In this document: positions 9,118 to 18,615 of the stretch, piece by piece
Position numbering within the stretch: position 1 is the first letter of the stretch
Layout of the letters: each line of letters opens with the position of its first letter
Assembly (NCBI GenBank): GCA_016873275.1
Contig: VGXO01000002.1
Location: forward strand, 1 to 64,000
Length of the DNA: 64,000 nt
Direction: 5' to 3'
Origin: Phycisphaerae bacterium
Lineage (GTDB): Bacteria > Planctomycetota > Phycisphaerae > Phycisphaerales > SM1A02
Program-made: the position numbers and the translations under genes
Notes under the pieces: model-generated
Told to the model about the DNA's origin: nothing
Databases searched by the model: none
Seen by the model: only the letters and a program-made list of their open reading frames with translations

Positions 9118-11085
9118 TCAGGTCGCGGGACGCGCCTCGATCCGCGCGAGGAGCCACCCCTCGAGCGCCCGGATCGGCGCAGGGTCCTCGAAGAGGCGAT
9201 GGCTCCTCTCCCGAAGCCTCGTCCCGAGCGACGCGGCGAGGCGCGGCTCCGCGGCGAGGCGGATGGTCCGCCGCAGGAAGTCCTCCTCGTCGGAGGCGAC
9301 GAGCTCCCGCCGGAGGTCGCCCTCCGGGTCGAGGATGGAGAGGATCCCGAAGGCGTGGCGCTGCCGCATCACGCCGCCGGGTCGCGTCACGATCGGCACG
9401 CCCGCCGCGACCGCCTCGAGCGCGGTGTGCCCGCCGGACCACGCCGGAGGATCGAGGAAGACCCGCGCGGTCATGAGCCGCCGACGGAGCTCCTCGGTCG
9501 GGAGCCAGGGCAGGAACTCGAGCGACCGCGCCGGATCGCCGCCCGCCGACGCGACCGCATCCGCGAGGCGCCGCCGAAGCCGAGCGGACGCGGCGGGGCG
9601 AGGATCGTCGGCGAGGAGGAGGCGCGCCTCGGGCGCCGCGGCGGCAATCGCGGCAAGCAGTCGATCGTGCGTCGGATGAAGCTTGTGCGACGACTGGACG
9701 CACCAGAGCCGCGTCGCCGAGTCGCCTGCGTCGCAGGTCGCGGCGTTCGGACGCGGCATGGCGGGACGCTCGACCCACGTCCCGAGCCCGGGCAGCGGGA
9801 CGAGACGCTCGGCGTAGTGACGATCGCCCTCCGGAGGCTCCATCGCCTCGCTCGAGAGGAATGCGTCGATCGAGTCGAGACCGGTCGTCTCGGGATGCCC
9901 CCACGCGACCGCCTGCACCGGCGCGAGCCGATGCGCCGCGATCGCCGCGGTCATCCCGTCGATCCCGATCTCCGGAAGAAGGATCGCGTCGAGATCGGCG
10001 CGAGCGATCGTCTCGAGCCATGCACGGAGCGGACGCGCTCCCTCGATCACGCCGTCGCATCGCGACGCGACCGCCGTGCCGAAGGCGTCTCGCACGCGAC
10101 CACAGTCGATGGCGATCAGCTCGAACCGTCCGCGGTCGAGATGCCGCGTCCATCCGTCGAGGAAGAGCCTCGCGACGACGTGGTCCCGCCAGGTGCCTGC
10201 GAGGATCCCCACGCGTCGCCGCTCGCCCCGAAATCGCCCGCGCGGTCGAGCGGGACCTGCCGGCCGAGCGTCGCTCCCCCGCCGCGCCGCGAAGCGCCGC
10301 GCGAGCGCCGGATCGGGCGCCATCAGCGCTGCCCGCAGGAACGGCCACGCGACGCCGGTCTCGCCGAGTAGCTCCCGACCGCTCGTCGGATCCGGCTCGT
10401 CGCGCTCGAGCTCGCGGCGGAGCGCCTCGACCGCCTGCATCGCGTGGTGCGTGTCGCGCGGCACCGCGGGAAGCGACGCCACCGCGCGGGCGAGGCGGAT
10501 CTGGGCGAGGTCCGGGCGTCGCGCGAGCACGCGGTCGAGTTCCGCCACCGCCTCCTCGCCCCGATCGAGGATCGAGAGAAGCTCGGCGAGGCGCACCCGC
10601 GCCGCCAGATCGTCGCCCGAGAGCTCGGCACGCGCCCGCGCGGGCGCCACCGCCTCCTCGAGCCGTCCCGCCCCATGCAGCATCTCGGCGGCGAGCCCCG
10701 CGAGGCGCGGGTCCTCCGGCGACCCCTGCCACGCCCGCGACGCGACCTCCGCCGCCTCGCCGCGACGAGCGGTCGAGGCGAGGCGCCGCGCGAGCTCCCA
10801 GGCCGCGACGGGGTGCGCCGGATCGAGCGCGATGGCGCGGCGGAGACCCTCCTCGGCGCGGTCGTGCTTCCCCAGACCTGCGAGCGCGATCGCCTCGATC
10901 ACGATCGCCTCGACGTCCTCTGCATCCTGCCGAAGGACCCGTGCGGTGATCGCGAGGGCACGATCCCACTCCCCCCGCTCGAGGCATTCGGCGGCGTCCT
11001 CGATCAGCCGGTCGAGGGACTCGGGGGAGGAGCCTTCAGGAGTCTCGGAGGCGGCGTCGGACGCGGTCATGGCGGAGGTGGTCAT
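9118..11085 (-). CDS. TPR protein with OGT/SPINDLY-like glycosyltransferase domain
   Basis: This protein has 655 residues. Roughly residues 20-220 form tetratricopeptide helices ([38 protein letters not shown] and similar). From about 290 to the end it resembles the catalytic part of bacterial O-linked GlcNAc-transferase/SPINDLY relatives (GT41 type): [61 protein letters not shown] as separate blocks, then [11 protein letters not shown]. The family transfers a sugar from a nucleotide-sugar to Ser/Thr of proteins, and bacterial members are linked to glycoprotein or flagellar modification. Donor and target here are unknown. Two start codons (11085 and 11070) are possible. A TAGAGT hexamer lies about 33 bases upstream. 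Confidence 0.8.
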   Translation of the reverse strand: MTTSAMTASDAASETPEGSSPESLDRLIEDAAECLERGEWDRALAITARVLRQDAEDVEAIVIEAIALAGLGKHDRAEEGLRRAIALDPAHPVAAWELARRLASTARRGEAAEVASRAWQGSPEDPRLAGLAAEMLHGAGRLEEAVAPARARAELSGDDLAARVRLAELLSILDRGEEAVAELDRVLARRPDLAQIRLARAVASLPAVPRDTHHAMQAVEALRRELERDEPDPTSGRELLGETGVAWPFLRAALMAPDPALARRFAARRGSDARPAGPARPRGRFRGERRRVGILAGTWRDHVVARLFLDGWTRHLDRGRFELIAIDCGRVRDAFGTAVASRCDGVIEGARPLRAWLETIARADLDAILLPEIGIDGMTAAIAAHRLAPVQAVAWGHPETTGLDSIDAFLSSEAMEPPEGDRHYAERLVPLPGLGTWVERPAMPRPNAATCDAGDSATRLWCVQSSHKLHPTHDRLLAAIAAAAPEARLLLADDPRPAASARLRRRLADAVASAGGDPARSLEFLPWLPTEELRRRLMTARVFLDPPAWSGGHTALEAVAAGVPIVTRPGGVMRQRHAFGILSILDPEGDLRRELVASDEEDFLRRTIRLAAEPRLAASLGTRLRERSHRLFEDPAPIRALEGWLLARIEARPAT

Positions 11086-11226
11086 CGCGGACAGGGCAAT
11101 CGCGGCTTGGCGGCGACTCTACCGAGCGCGTCCGTGGTTCCCTGCAGGGTCCTTCGGTCTTCTCGGAACCTCGCGCCGAAGCCGCCCGAGGGCATCGCCG
11201 GGCGATGCGGCGAGCCGATCCACCTC

Positions 11227-11255
11227 TTGCCTTCCCCGGGAGAGGGAACTACCTT
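11227..11255 (+). promoter_or_regulatory. Sigma-70-like promoter for the L31 gene
   Basis: TTGCCT and TACCTT are separated by 17 bases, ending 31 bases before the rpmE start. The HU-like gene has a matching pair (TTGCAC, 16 bases, TACCTT). GAGAGG then serves as the ribosome binding site. Confidence 0.5.
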
Positions 11256-11286
11256 CTCCGATTCCCCAGAACCCCGAGAGGTTGCC

Positions 11287-11526
11287 ATGAAGGACAAGAT
11301 TCATCCGCAGTACTACCCCGAGGCGAAGGTCCACTTCCGCGGGGAGGTGGTCATGACCGTCGGGGCGACCGTGCCGGAGATGCACGTCGAGGTGTGGAGC
11401 GGCTCGCACCCGTTCTTCACCGGTCAGAAGTCCTTCATCGACACCACCGGTCGCGTCGAGCGGTTCCAGAAGAAGTTCGCCGGGGACTACTTCGGTCGCG
11501 GCAAGAAGGGCGCCGCCAAGAAGTAG
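11287..11526 (+). CDS. rpmE: 50S ribosomal protein L31
   Basis: This 79-residue protein opens MKDKIHPQYYPEAKV and continues with SHPFFTGQKSFIDTTGRVERF, the standard L31 sequence. The zinc-binding cysteines of the Zn-type L31 are absent, so this is a cysteine-free form. It has a lysine-rich tail typical of rRNA-binding proteins of the large subunit. It has its own promoter and ribosome binding site upstream, and a strong hairpin follows, so it is probably expressed on its own ahead of the RF1 gene. Confidence 0.97.
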   Translation: MKDKIHPQYYPEAKVHFRGEVVMTVGATVPEMHVEVWSGSHPFFTGQKSFIDTTGRVERFQKKFAGDYFGRGKKGAAKK

Positions 11527-11550
11527 GCTGGGTCAGTCTGAACGATCTCC

Positions 11551-11583
11551 GCACCGCCGCCGCGCCCCGGCGGCGGTGCTGTT
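11551..11583 (+). terminator. Hairpin terminator after L31 gene
   Basis: A perfect 12-base stem (GCACCGCCGCCG with CGGCGGCGGTGC) encloses a 5-base loop and is followed by TGTT. It begins 24 bases after the L31 stop. Confidence 0.75.
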
Positions 11584-11712
11584 AGGGAGAGGATGAGGAG
11601 AGAACGAGGGGAGAACGAGGGGAGGATGCGCCGCGATCGGCGCCCCCCCCAGCGGCGCCCGCGTCCACGTCCGGCCTTCCTCCCTCGCCCCTGCCTTGAC
11701 CGGATCCACCTC

Positions 11713-12798
11713 GTGCCGCTCGACGTCCACGAGAACCTTCGACGCACGCTGAGCGCCCTCGAGGCGCAGCACGACTCGATCGGTCGAGATCTCCTCGATC
11801 CGGCGGTCGCGGTCGATCACCGGCGGGTGCAGGCGCTCTCGATCAAGCGGGCGTCGCTCGAGCCGCTGGTCGAGCCGTGGCGGCGCTTCCAGCGCCTCGA
11901 GCGGGAGCTCGCCGACGCCGAGGCGATGGTCGCGTCGGAGCCGGACGCCGAGCTCGCCGCGATGGCGAAGGAGGAGTCGCGGCGGCTCGCCGCCGAGGCG
12001 ACGGGGCTGCTCGCGGAGATCCAGGAGTCGCTCGTCACCGCGGACGAGGACGCGGTCGGCGCGGTGATCCTCGAGATCCGCGCGGGCGTCGGCGGCGACG
12101 AGGCGGCGCTCTTCGCCGGCGACCTCCTCGAGATGTACCGACGGTTCGCCGCGGGTCGCGGCTGGCGGACCGAGCTCCTCGACGCGAGCCCCGGCGACGC
12201 CGGCGGCTTCAAGCAGGCGGTGCTCTCGGTGAAGGGCGGGCGTTCCTTCGCGGAGCTCGCCTTCGAGGGCGGCACCCATCAGGTGAAGCGGGTGCCGGCG
12301 ACGGAGGCGCAGGGGCGGGTGCACACCTCGACCGCGACGGTCGCGGTGCTGCCGGAGCCGGAGGAGGTCGAGCTCGACCTTGATCCCGCCGACGTCAAGG
12401 AGATGGTCACCACCGCGCAGGGACCGGGCGGTCAGAACGTGAACAAGGTCGCGACCGCGGTCCACCTCATCCACCTGCCGACCGGGATCGAGGTCAGGAT
12501 GCAGGAGACGAAGAGCCAGACCCAGAACCGCGAGCGGGCCTGGCAGCTGCTGCGGGCGCGGCTCTTCGCCCGACAGCAGGCGGAGGTCGCCGCGCGGCGC
12601 GCGGAGCAGCGGAGCAGCATGATCGGCACCGCGAGCCGCGCCGAGAAGATCCGGACCTACCGCTTCAAGGAGAACCAGCTCAACGACCACCGCGTCGGCG
12701 AGGCGTTCCACCTCGGCGAGGTGCTCGCGGGCGGTCTTGGTCCGGTGATCGCGGCGCTGCGGCGGCAGGAGATCGCGGCGCGCCTCGCGGCGCTCTGA
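11713..12798 (+). CDS. prfA: Peptide chain release factor 1
   Basis: Release factor for UAA and UAG stop codons, about 361 residues, the normal RF1 length. It carries the stop-codon reading motif P-A-T in KRVPATEAQGRVHTSTATV and the universal GGQ in AQGPGGQNVNK, which triggers peptide release on the ribosome. The PAT tripeptide identifies RF1 rather than RF2. No ATG is well placed: GTG 11713 gives the usual N-terminus (PLDVHENLRRTLSALE), while TTG 11695 or the purine-rich ATGs at 11593 and 11626 would add a basic extension. The methyltransferase gene prmC, often next to prfA, is not here. Confidence 0.94.
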   Translation: MPLDVHENLRRTLSALEAQHDSIGRDLLDPAVAVDHRRVQALSIKRASLEPLVEPWRRFQRLERELADAEAMVASEPDAELAAMAKEESRRLAAEATGLLAEIQESLVTADEDAVGAVILEIRAGVGGDEAALFAGDLLEMYRRFAAGRGWRTELLDASPGDAGGFKQAVLSVKGGRSFAELAFEGGTHQVKRVPATEAQGRVHTSTATVAVLPEPEEVELDLDPADVKEMVTTAQGPGGQNVNKVATAVHLIHLPTGIEVRMQETKSQTQNRERAWQLLRARLFARQQAEVAARRAEQRSSMIGTASRAEKIRTYRFKENQLNDHRVGEAFHLGEVLAGGLGPVIAALRRQEIAARLAAL

Positions 12799-12807
12799 CG
12801 AGAGGAC

Positions 12808-13341
12808 TCAGGCGGCCTGCGGGCTCGCCGCGAGGCTCGCGGCGAGGAAGCCGTCGAGGTGCCGCTCCGCGAAGAGCCGCACCGCCTGCTCGGTGCGCTC
12901 GGGCGTCGCGCCCCACAGGCAGGCGCGGACCTTCGGATGCTCGGGATCGAGGTGGATCCGGAGCGCGTCGTCCACCACGAGGAGCTGCGGCACCCGCACC
13001 GCGAAGTGCGCCGTCGCGGCGTTCACGCCGGGCTCCCCGATCGCGATCGCCGGCTGCTGCATGAGCAGGCGGTCGTTGAGGAACCAGAGGTCGCTCACGA
13101 CGAGCGGGATCCGCCCGCCGAGGTCGCCCGACGCGGCGAGCCGCTCGCGGATCGCCCGCACGAGCCACTCGGCGAGCGGGCGATCGGAGATCTCGCTGCG
13201 GGGGTGACCTCCGACGACCACCGCGAGGAGCTGCTCGGTCCTCCAGCCGCGCGGCGTCGGAAGGCTCCGCCTCGCCTCCGCGAGCAGGAACTCGGAGGTC
13301 GGGGTGGTCGCGGGACGCGGCGAGGAGCTGGATCCGTCCAT
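12808..13341 (-). CDS. Conserved-looking hypothetical protein
   Basis: This is a soluble 177-residue protein without signal peptide or membrane segment. No family was recognised. Distinct stretches are LLAVVVGGHPRSEISDRPL, LWFLNDRLLMQQPAIAIG and LLVVDDALRIHLDPEHPK. These suggest an alpha/beta fold with a VVxGG-HP strand-loop; the middle part reads as a compact real protein with normal codon bias. It follows glyA on the same strand after 63 bases, so co-transcription is plausible. It converges with prfA, leaving 9 bases between the stops. Confidence 0.6.
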   Translation of the reverse strand: MDGSSSSPRPATTPTSEFLLAEARRSLPTPRGWRTEQLLAVVVGGHPRSEISDRPLAEWLVRAIRERLAASGDLGGRIPLVVSDLWFLNDRLLMQQPAIAIGEPGVNAATAHFAVRVPQLLVVDDALRIHLDPEHPKVRACLWGATPERTEQAVRLFAERHLDGFLAASLAASPQAA

Positions 13342-13404
13342 AGCTCGAGCGTCCTCGGCGGAGGAGACCCTCTCGCTCGACGGGATAACCGCGACGGACG
13401 GTGA

Positions 13405-14721
13405 TCAGTGCGGCAGCGGGAACCGCCCGCAGAACTCGCGGATCTCGCGCCTGACCGCCGCGCCGACCGCCGCCTCGCCCTTCGAGATCATCACGCGGTC
13501 GAGCCACTCGGCGACCCGCTCCATCTCCCGCTCCTTGAGCCCGCGGGTGGTGAGCGCCGGGGTCCCGAGCCGCAGTCCGCTCGTGACCATGGGCGGTCGG
13601 GGATCGTTCGGGATCCCGTTCTTGTTCACGATGATGCCCGCCACCTCGAGCCACTTCTCGGCGTCGGCGCCGGTGAGGTCCGCCGCGCGGGCGCGGAGAT
13701 CCACCAGCATGAGGTGGTTGTCGGTGCCGCCCGTGCAGAGGCGGTACCCGCGGGAGGCGAGCGACGCCGCGAGCGCCCTCGCGTTCGCGACGACCTGGCG
13801 GCAGTAGGTCGTGAACTCCGGTCGAAGCGCCTCGCCGAAGGCGACCGCCTTCGCGGCGATCACGTGCATGAGCGGACCGCCCTGGCTCCCCGGGAAGACC
13901 TTGCGGTCGAGCTTCTTCGCGAGCTCCGCGTCGTCGGTGAGGATCAACCCGCCGCGCGGTCCTCGAAGCGTCTTGTGGGTCGTGGTGGTCACCACGTGCG
14001 CGTGCGGGAAGGGCGAGGGGTGCGTGCCGGTCGCGCAGAGCCCGGCGATGTGGGCGATGTCCGCCATGAGCGCCGCGCCCACGCGGTCCGCGATCGCGCG
14101 GAAGCGGGCGAAGTCGATCGTCCGCGGATACGCCGAGTAGCCGCAGATGACGAGCTTCGGGCGGTGCTCGACCGCGAGCGCCTCGATGCGGTCGTAGTCG
14201 AGCCGCTCGGACTGCGGGTCGAGGTCGTAGTCCACGATCTTGAAGAACGTGCCGGAGAAGTTGACCTTGAGCCCGTGGCTGAGGTGCCCGCCCGACTTGA
14301 TCGGCAGGCTCAGCACGCAGTCGCCCGGCTCGAGGAGCGCCATGAACGCCGCGATGTTCGCGTTCGCGCCGCAGTGGGGCTGCACGTTCGCGAAGCCGCA
14401 CTTGAAGAGCTGCTTCGCCCGCTCGCGGGCGAGGTCCTCCACCGCGTCGTGGAACTCGCAGCCGCCGTAGTAGCGCTTGCCGGGATACCCCTCGGCGTAC
14501 TTGTTCGTCATCCAGCTCCCGACCGCGTGCATCACCGCGGTCGAGACGTGGTTCTCGCTCGCGATGAGCTCGAGGGTGGTCGCCTGCCGCTCCGCTTCAT
14601 GGGCGAGGATCGAGGCGACCTCCGGATCGCTCGATCCGAGCAGGTCGAGCAGACCTCGCGAGAGCGGATCGAGGGCGGTCGCGTGGGGAGCGGCGAGCGT
14701 GCTGGAGAGCGTGCTGGACAT
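13405..14721 (-). CDS. glyA: Serine hydroxymethyltransferase
   Basis: This 438-residue PLP enzyme interconverts serine and glycine while loading one-carbon units on tetrahydrofolate. Landmarks are [43 protein letters not shown], and [16 protein letters not shown], whose lysine binds pyridoxal phosphate. The C-terminal part ([28 protein letters not shown]) is intact. The first 25 residues are longer than usual and Ser/Ala-rich. A TAGGAT element ends 6 bases upstream of the ATG and no ribosome binding site is seen, so a leaderless message is likely. Confidence 0.97.
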   Translation of the reverse strand: MSSTLSSTLAAPHATALDPLSRGLLDLLGSSDPEVASILAHEAERQATTLELIASENHVSTAVMHAVGSWMTNKYAEGYPGKRYYGGCEFHDAVEDLARERAKQLFKCGFANVQPHCGANANIAAFMALLEPGDCVLSLPIKSGGHLSHGLKVNFSGTFFKIVDYDLDPQSERLDYDRIEALAVEHRPKLVICGYSAYPRTIDFARFRAIADRVGAALMADIAHIAGLCATGTHPSPFPHAHVVTTTTHKTLRGPRGGLILTDDAELAKKLDRKVFPGSQGGPLMHVIAAKAVAFGEALRPEFTTYCRQVVANARALAASLASRGYRLCTGGTDNHLMLVDLRARAADLTGADAEKWLEVAGIIVNKNGIPNDPRPPMVTSGLRLGTPALTTRGLKEREMERVAEWLDRVMISKGEAAVGAAVRREIREFCGRFPLPH

Positions 14722-14727
14722 GGGGCG

Positions 14728-14733
14728 ATCCTA
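14728..14733 (-). promoter_or_regulatory. Predicted -10 element of glyA, leaderless start
   Basis: TAGGAT on the minus strand ends 6 bases before the glyA ATG at 14721. Confidence 0.45.
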
Positions 14734-14909
14734 TGAAGGGCGGTCTTCGAGGGCAGTCTCCCGAAGGGACCCGACCGCGGCGGGAGCATCGGTCCGGCGG
14801 CACCCGGGACTGGAGGCATGGGGCACGACTCCGCGCAGCAAGCGTGATTCCCCGAGTGAGCCTCCTGCGACGGAGGTACAACAACCCTACTTCCAAGCCG
14901 GATTCCCCC

Positions 14910-16457
14910 ATGACCTCCACGTCCGCCCTCATCGCGTCAGTCCTCCTTGCCTCCGCCCCCGTCGGACCCTCGCAGGCAGGCGGAGCGCCCGGCGCCAACG
15001 GACCCCTGACCACCTCGACGCCCCCCTGCCTCGATGGCGTCCCGAGCGAGTGGGCGGGCGTTCCTCCGACGGCGAGCGACCCTCGGGGGGACTCGATGGC
15101 TGGAGCGCTCGACCTCGGCGCGATCACCCTGCTCGAGACTCCCGAGGCGCTCTGGGTCCGCCTCGAACTCGCGGGCGAGCCGGTGAACATCCAGTCGCTG
15201 CCCGACGAGCGGTCGATCGAGCTCATCATCGACGCCGACGGTTCGGCGAAGAGCGGCGAGGTCCGAGGCACCTTCGAGGGCGCCGACCTCCTCCTCCGCT
15301 TTTCCCCGCAGGGAGAGGGCGTCGAGCGACCGGGTCGCGGGGTGCTGGTGGAGGCGATCGTGCCCGAGCGCCTCGACTCGAGACGCCGAGATCGCACTCC
15401 CTCGGCGACCGCCGCGGGCTTCGGGATGGCGCCCTCCAGCGCCTCGACCTGGATCGAGCTTCGGCTTCCCCGCGCAGGTCGCGGCGGCGCGACGGGGATC
15501 CGCTTCGGCGACGAGGCGAGGATCTCGGCGCGGATCGTCGGCAAGGACGGAAGCGTGCTCGACGACGGAGCGACCGCGACGCATCGCTTCGCCCTGAAGC
15601 CGGAGGCGCCGGTCAAGGTCGTCGAGCCGATCCCGTCCGCGGCGGAGACGGAGCCTCGGGTGCTCTCCTGGAACGTCGAGCGAGGATCGATCTTCAAGAA
15701 CCCGGAGCCCTTCGCGGAGGTGCTCCGCGCGCTCGCGCCGGACGTGCTGCTCCTGCAGGAGCTCGACGCGACGGCGACCGAGCAGTCGCTTGCCGCATGG
15801 CTGGACGAGCGGGCGCCGACGGACGGGGGCTGGAAGGTGGTCGTCTCCGGGGGCGACCTGCGGGTCGCGGTCGCATCGCCCCACCTCGCGGCGGTGCCCT
15901 CGCTCGCCAAGGTCTCCCGAGAGGGTCCGAGCGGATCGCGTCCCGTCCGGGCGATCGGCGCCGTGCGCGAGTTCGGGGGTCGTCGGCTGCTGGCGGTGTC
16001 CATCCACCTGAAGTGCTGCGGCTCGATCGGCAGCTCCGAGGATCGCACCCGCGAAGCCGAGGTCTCGGCGATCGGCGAGGCGATCCGGCGCGCGGTCGAG
16101 CGGGCGGCGTCCGCCGGGCAGCCGATCGACGGCGTCGTCATCGGCGGCGACTTCAACCTCGTCGGAGGGTCCGCCGTGCTCGAGCTCGCCTGCGAGGGAC
16201 TCGACCTCGACGGGTCGCCGCTCGCGGCGGCGGACCTGTTCACGCTCGATCGCCGCTCGAACCTCACGTGGCGCGACGAGGGCAGCGAGTTCCTTCCGGG
16301 TCGCCTCGACTTCCTGCTGTTCGCCGACTCCCGCCTGCGGCTGGTGCGTGGCGCGGTCGTCGATCCGGCGTCGGTGCTGCCGGCGAACGCCGCGGCGAAG
16401 GCGCCGAGCGATCACCTGCCGATCGTCGCGGACTTCCAGTGGCTCGGCGCGCCTTGA
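14910..16457 (+). CDS. Secreted endonuclease/exonuclease/phosphatase-family protein
   Basis: This 515-residue protein has a signal peptide (about residues 1-23, ending PSQAGG). It then has a beta-rich N-terminal domain (about 30-230) that resembles carbohydrate-binding CBM9-like or DOMON sandwiches (LDGVPSEWAG, LWVRLELAGEPV, IDADGSAKSG). From about residue 245 it is an EEP fold with the catalytic set visible: LSWNVERGSIF (Asn), VLLLQELDA (Glu), VVIGGDFNLVGG (Asp/Asn) and SDHLPIVADF (Asp-His). The family cleaves phosphodiesters of nucleic acids, lipids or sugars; the substrate is not readable. The last base of its TGA is the first base of the alkyltransferase ATG, so the two are probably co-translated. 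Confidence 0.8.
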   Translation: MTSTSALIASVLLASAPVGPSQAGGAPGANGPLTTSTPPCLDGVPSEWAGVPPTASDPRGDSMAGALDLGAITLLETPEALWVRLELAGEPVNIQSLPDERSIELIIDADGSAKSGEVRGTFEGADLLLRFSPQGEGVERPGRGVLVEAIVPERLDSRRRDRTPSATAAGFGMAPSSASTWIELRLPRAGRGGATGIRFGDEARISARIVGKDGSVLDDGATATHRFALKPEAPVKVVEPIPSAAETEPRVLSWNVERGSIFKNPEPFAEVLRALAPDVLLLQELDATATEQSLAAWLDERAPTDGGWKVVVSGGDLRVAVASPHLAAVPSLAKVSREGPSGSRPVRAIGAVREFGGRRLLAVSIHLKCCGSIGSSEDRTREAEVSAIGEAIRRAVERAASAGQPIDGVVIGGDFNLVGGSAVLELACEGLDLDGSPLAAADLFTLDRRSNLTWRDEGSEFLPGRLDFLLFADSRLRLVRGAVVDPASVLPANAAAKAPSDHLPIVADFQWLGAP

Positions 16458-17014
16458 TGAGCGCCCGCGCTTCGGAAGCCGAGGGCGTGCCCTGCATCGA
16501 CGCAATCCCGACCCCCATGGGCGAGCTGTGGTTCGGCGTCGACCGACATGGCTCGCCCGTGACGGGATGGTCCTGCCTCGGCGCTCCCCCTCCGGGACTC
16601 GAGCGAGCCCCCCGCTCGTGGAGTCTTCGCGAACGACTCGCGAGAGTCCTTGCCGGCGAGCAGGACGCGTTCGAGGACCTGCCGCTACCGACCGGCACCA
16701 CCTTTCAGCTCGCCGCCTGGCGCGAAGCGCGGCGGATTCCCTGCGGCGCCACCGCGACCTACGGAGAGCTTGCCCGGGCGATCGGTCGCCCGCGTGCGCC
16801 GCGAGCGATCGGTCAGGCGATGCGGCGGAATCCGGCGCCGATCCTCGTCCCCTGCCACCGCGTGATCGGGGTGGGTTCGACCGGCGGCTACGCCGGGCAG
16901 GCGACGCCGGAGAGCGCCGGCTCCCGCGTGAAGCAGTTCCTGCTTCGATCCGAGCGGAAGCCCGAGCCTTCGCCGGCGGATTCGACTCAGGGGCGCTCCC
17001 GGATCAACCGATAA
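16457..17014 (+). CDS. ogt: Methylated-DNA--protein-cysteine S-methyltransferase
   Basis: This 185-residue suicide repair protein moves the alkyl group from O6-alkylguanine to its own cysteine. The active-site motif PCHRVIG spans residues 132-138, with Cys133 as acceptor. The DNA-binding helix-turn-helix and arginine finger region reads ATYGELARAIGRPRAPRAIGQAMRRNP, in two blocks around residues 100-125. The N-terminal half carries the usual small alpha/beta domain (PTPMGELWFGVD). The start overlaps the preceding stop by one base (TGATG), although pairing with a secreted phosphodiesterase has no obvious functional logic. No Ada regulatory domain is present. Confidence 0.92.
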   Translation: MSARASEAEGVPCIDAIPTPMGELWFGVDRHGSPVTGWSCLGAPPPGLERAPRSWSLRERLARVLAGEQDAFEDLPLPTGTTFQLAAWREARRIPCGATATYGELARAIGRPRAPRAIGQAMRRNPAPILVPCHRVIGVGSTGGYAGQATPESAGSRVKQFLLRSERKPEPSPADSTQGRSRINR

Positions 17015-17091
17015 CCGGTGGCGAGCCTGCTCGTTCCGCCCGCCGGGTCGGACCGCGCGAGGTCGGGCGTCTGAAGCTGAGGAGCGTCCGC

Positions 17092-18441
17092 ATGAAGCTC
17101 ACCATGGTCGGCACCGGATACGTCGGACTCGTCACGGGCGTCTGCTTCGCCGAGACCGGCAACGACGTGGTCTGCCTCGACACCGATCGGCGCAAGATCG
17201 AGATGCTCCGCGCCGGCAAGAGCCCGATCTACGAGCCGGGGCTCGACGACATGATCGAGCGGAACGTGAGGGCGGGTCGCCTGACCTTCTCGACCGACAA
17301 GGAGACCGCCTACGACGACGCGGACGCGGTCTTCATCTGCGTCGGGACCCCGAGCGACGAGGACGGCTCCGCCGACCTCAAGTACGTCCTCGCGGTCGCG
17401 GAGGACATCGCGCGGGCGCTCGAGCGGATCGGCGCCGACGGCAGGCCCAAGACCGTCGTCGTGAAGTCGACCGTGCCGGTGGGCACGAGCCACAAGGTGC
17501 GTGACCTCATCCGCTCGCGGACGAAGGTGCCCTTCCACGTCGCGGACAACCCGGAGTTCCTCAAGGAAGGCGACGCCATCAACGACTTCATGAAGCCGGA
17601 CCGGGTGGTCTGCGGCGTCGAGGACGAGGCGGCGGCGAACCTCATGCGCGAGCTCTACGAGCCGTTCGTCCGCCAAGGCAACCCGATCCTGATCATGGAC
17701 GTCCGCTCGGCGGAGATGGTGAAGTATGCCTCGAACGCGATGCTCGCCTGCAAGATCTCCTTCGTGAACGAGATCGCGGCGCTCTGCGAGCACTACGGCG
17801 CGAACATCACCGCGGTCCGCGAGGGCATGTGCGCGGACCGGCGCATCGGCAACCAGTTCCTCTATCCGGGGCTCGGCTACGGCGGCTCCTGCTTCCCGAA
17901 GGACACCCTTGCGGTCGCCTCGATGGGTCGGGAGGTGGGCTTCCGCTGCCTCCTCAACGAGGCGGTGCACGAGGTGAACCAGCGCCAGCGGACCCTCTTC
18001 TGGCAGAAGATCGAGGGCGAGCTCGGCAAGGACCTTCGAGGCAAGACCCTCGCCTTCTGGGGCGTCGCCTTCAAGCCCCGGACCGACGACATCCGCGAGG
18101 CGCCCTCGATGAGCCTCATGCGGAAGGCGATCGCCGCCGGCGCCCGGGTCCGCGCCTTCGACCCGGTCGCCCTCGAGAACCTCTCGCGGGAGATGCCGGA
18201 GGTCGAGCGGATCGAGGACATGTACGACGTCCTCTCCGGAGCCGACGCGCTGGTCATCTGCACCGAGTGGAACCAGTTCCGCACGCCCGACTTCCGCGAG
18301 ATTCAGCGGCGCCTCTCGGCACCGGTGATCTTCGACGGACGGAACCTCTACCGCCGGCAGGCGATGGAGGAGCACGGCTTCCTCTACCTCTCGGTCGGAC
18401 GTCCTCCCGTCCGTCCGGCGACGAGTCGCGCGGGTCGATAG
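17092..18441 (+). CDS. ugd: UDP-glucose 6-dehydrogenase
   Basis: This 449-residue NAD-dependent enzyme oxidises UDP-glucose to UDP-glucuronate, a precursor of acidic exopolysaccharide. The Rossmann motif GTGYVGLVTG begins at residue 7. VFICVGTPSDEDGSAD, VVKSTVPVGT and NPEFLKEGDAI follow in the usual order, and the catalytic cysteine lies in YGGSCFPKDT at about residue 267. The C-terminal domain shows FWGVAFKPRTDDIREAPS. GAGGAG lies 8 bases before the ATG. GDP-mannose dehydrogenase relatives share the fold, but the overall pattern is that of Ugd. It may feed the glycan locus at 54-63 kb. Confidence 0.95.
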   Translation: MKLTMVGTGYVGLVTGVCFAETGNDVVCLDTDRRKIEMLRAGKSPIYEPGLDDMIERNVRAGRLTFSTDKETAYDDADAVFICVGTPSDEDGSADLKYVLAVAEDIARALERIGADGRPKTVVVKSTVPVGTSHKVRDLIRSRTKVPFHVADNPEFLKEGDAINDFMKPDRVVCGVEDEAAANLMRELYEPFVRQGNPILIMDVRSAEMVKYASNAMLACKISFVNEIAALCEHYGANITAVREGMCADRRIGNQFLYPGLGYGGSCFPKDTLAVASMGREVGFRCLLNEAVHEVNQRQRTLFWQKIEGELGKDLRGKTLAFWGVAFKPRTDDIREAPSMSLMRKAIAAGARVRAFDPVALENLSREMPEVERIEDMYDVLSGADALVICTEWNQFRTPDFREIQRRLSAPVIFDGRNLYRRQAMEEHGFLYLSVGRPPVRPATSRAGR

Positions 18442-18532
18442 CCGCCGAGTCGCGGTCGTGCATGCACCGGGATCGCCCGAGGAAGTCGACGCGACCCCCG
18501 ACAAAAACCCTGCATTTTCCGAGGCGGACGAC

Positions 18533-18560
18533 TTGCACGCCCGTGCAGGGTCGCTACCTT
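18533..18560 (+). promoter_or_regulatory. Promoter and small palindrome upstream of HU-like gene
   Basis: TTGCAC and TACCTT are 16 bases apart. GCACG-CC-CGTGC (18535-18546) overlaps the -35 end and could be an operator; that part is inference. The same TACCTT -10 serves the L31 gene. Confidence 0.45.
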
Positions 18561-18615
18561 CGCGTCGATGTCCGGCCGTGGTGGCCGGCACAAGAGGATC
18601 GAAAGGATTCAACTC

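Noticed and set aside
12680-14401. Long leftward frame overlapping prfA and glyA
   Set aside because: Arg/Gly/Pro-rich shadow of glyA and the hypothetical gene in another frame.
14722-14909. Glycine or THF riboswitch upstream of glyA
   Set aside because: glyA appears leaderless (-10 element 6 bases before the ATG), leaving no room for a leader RNA.
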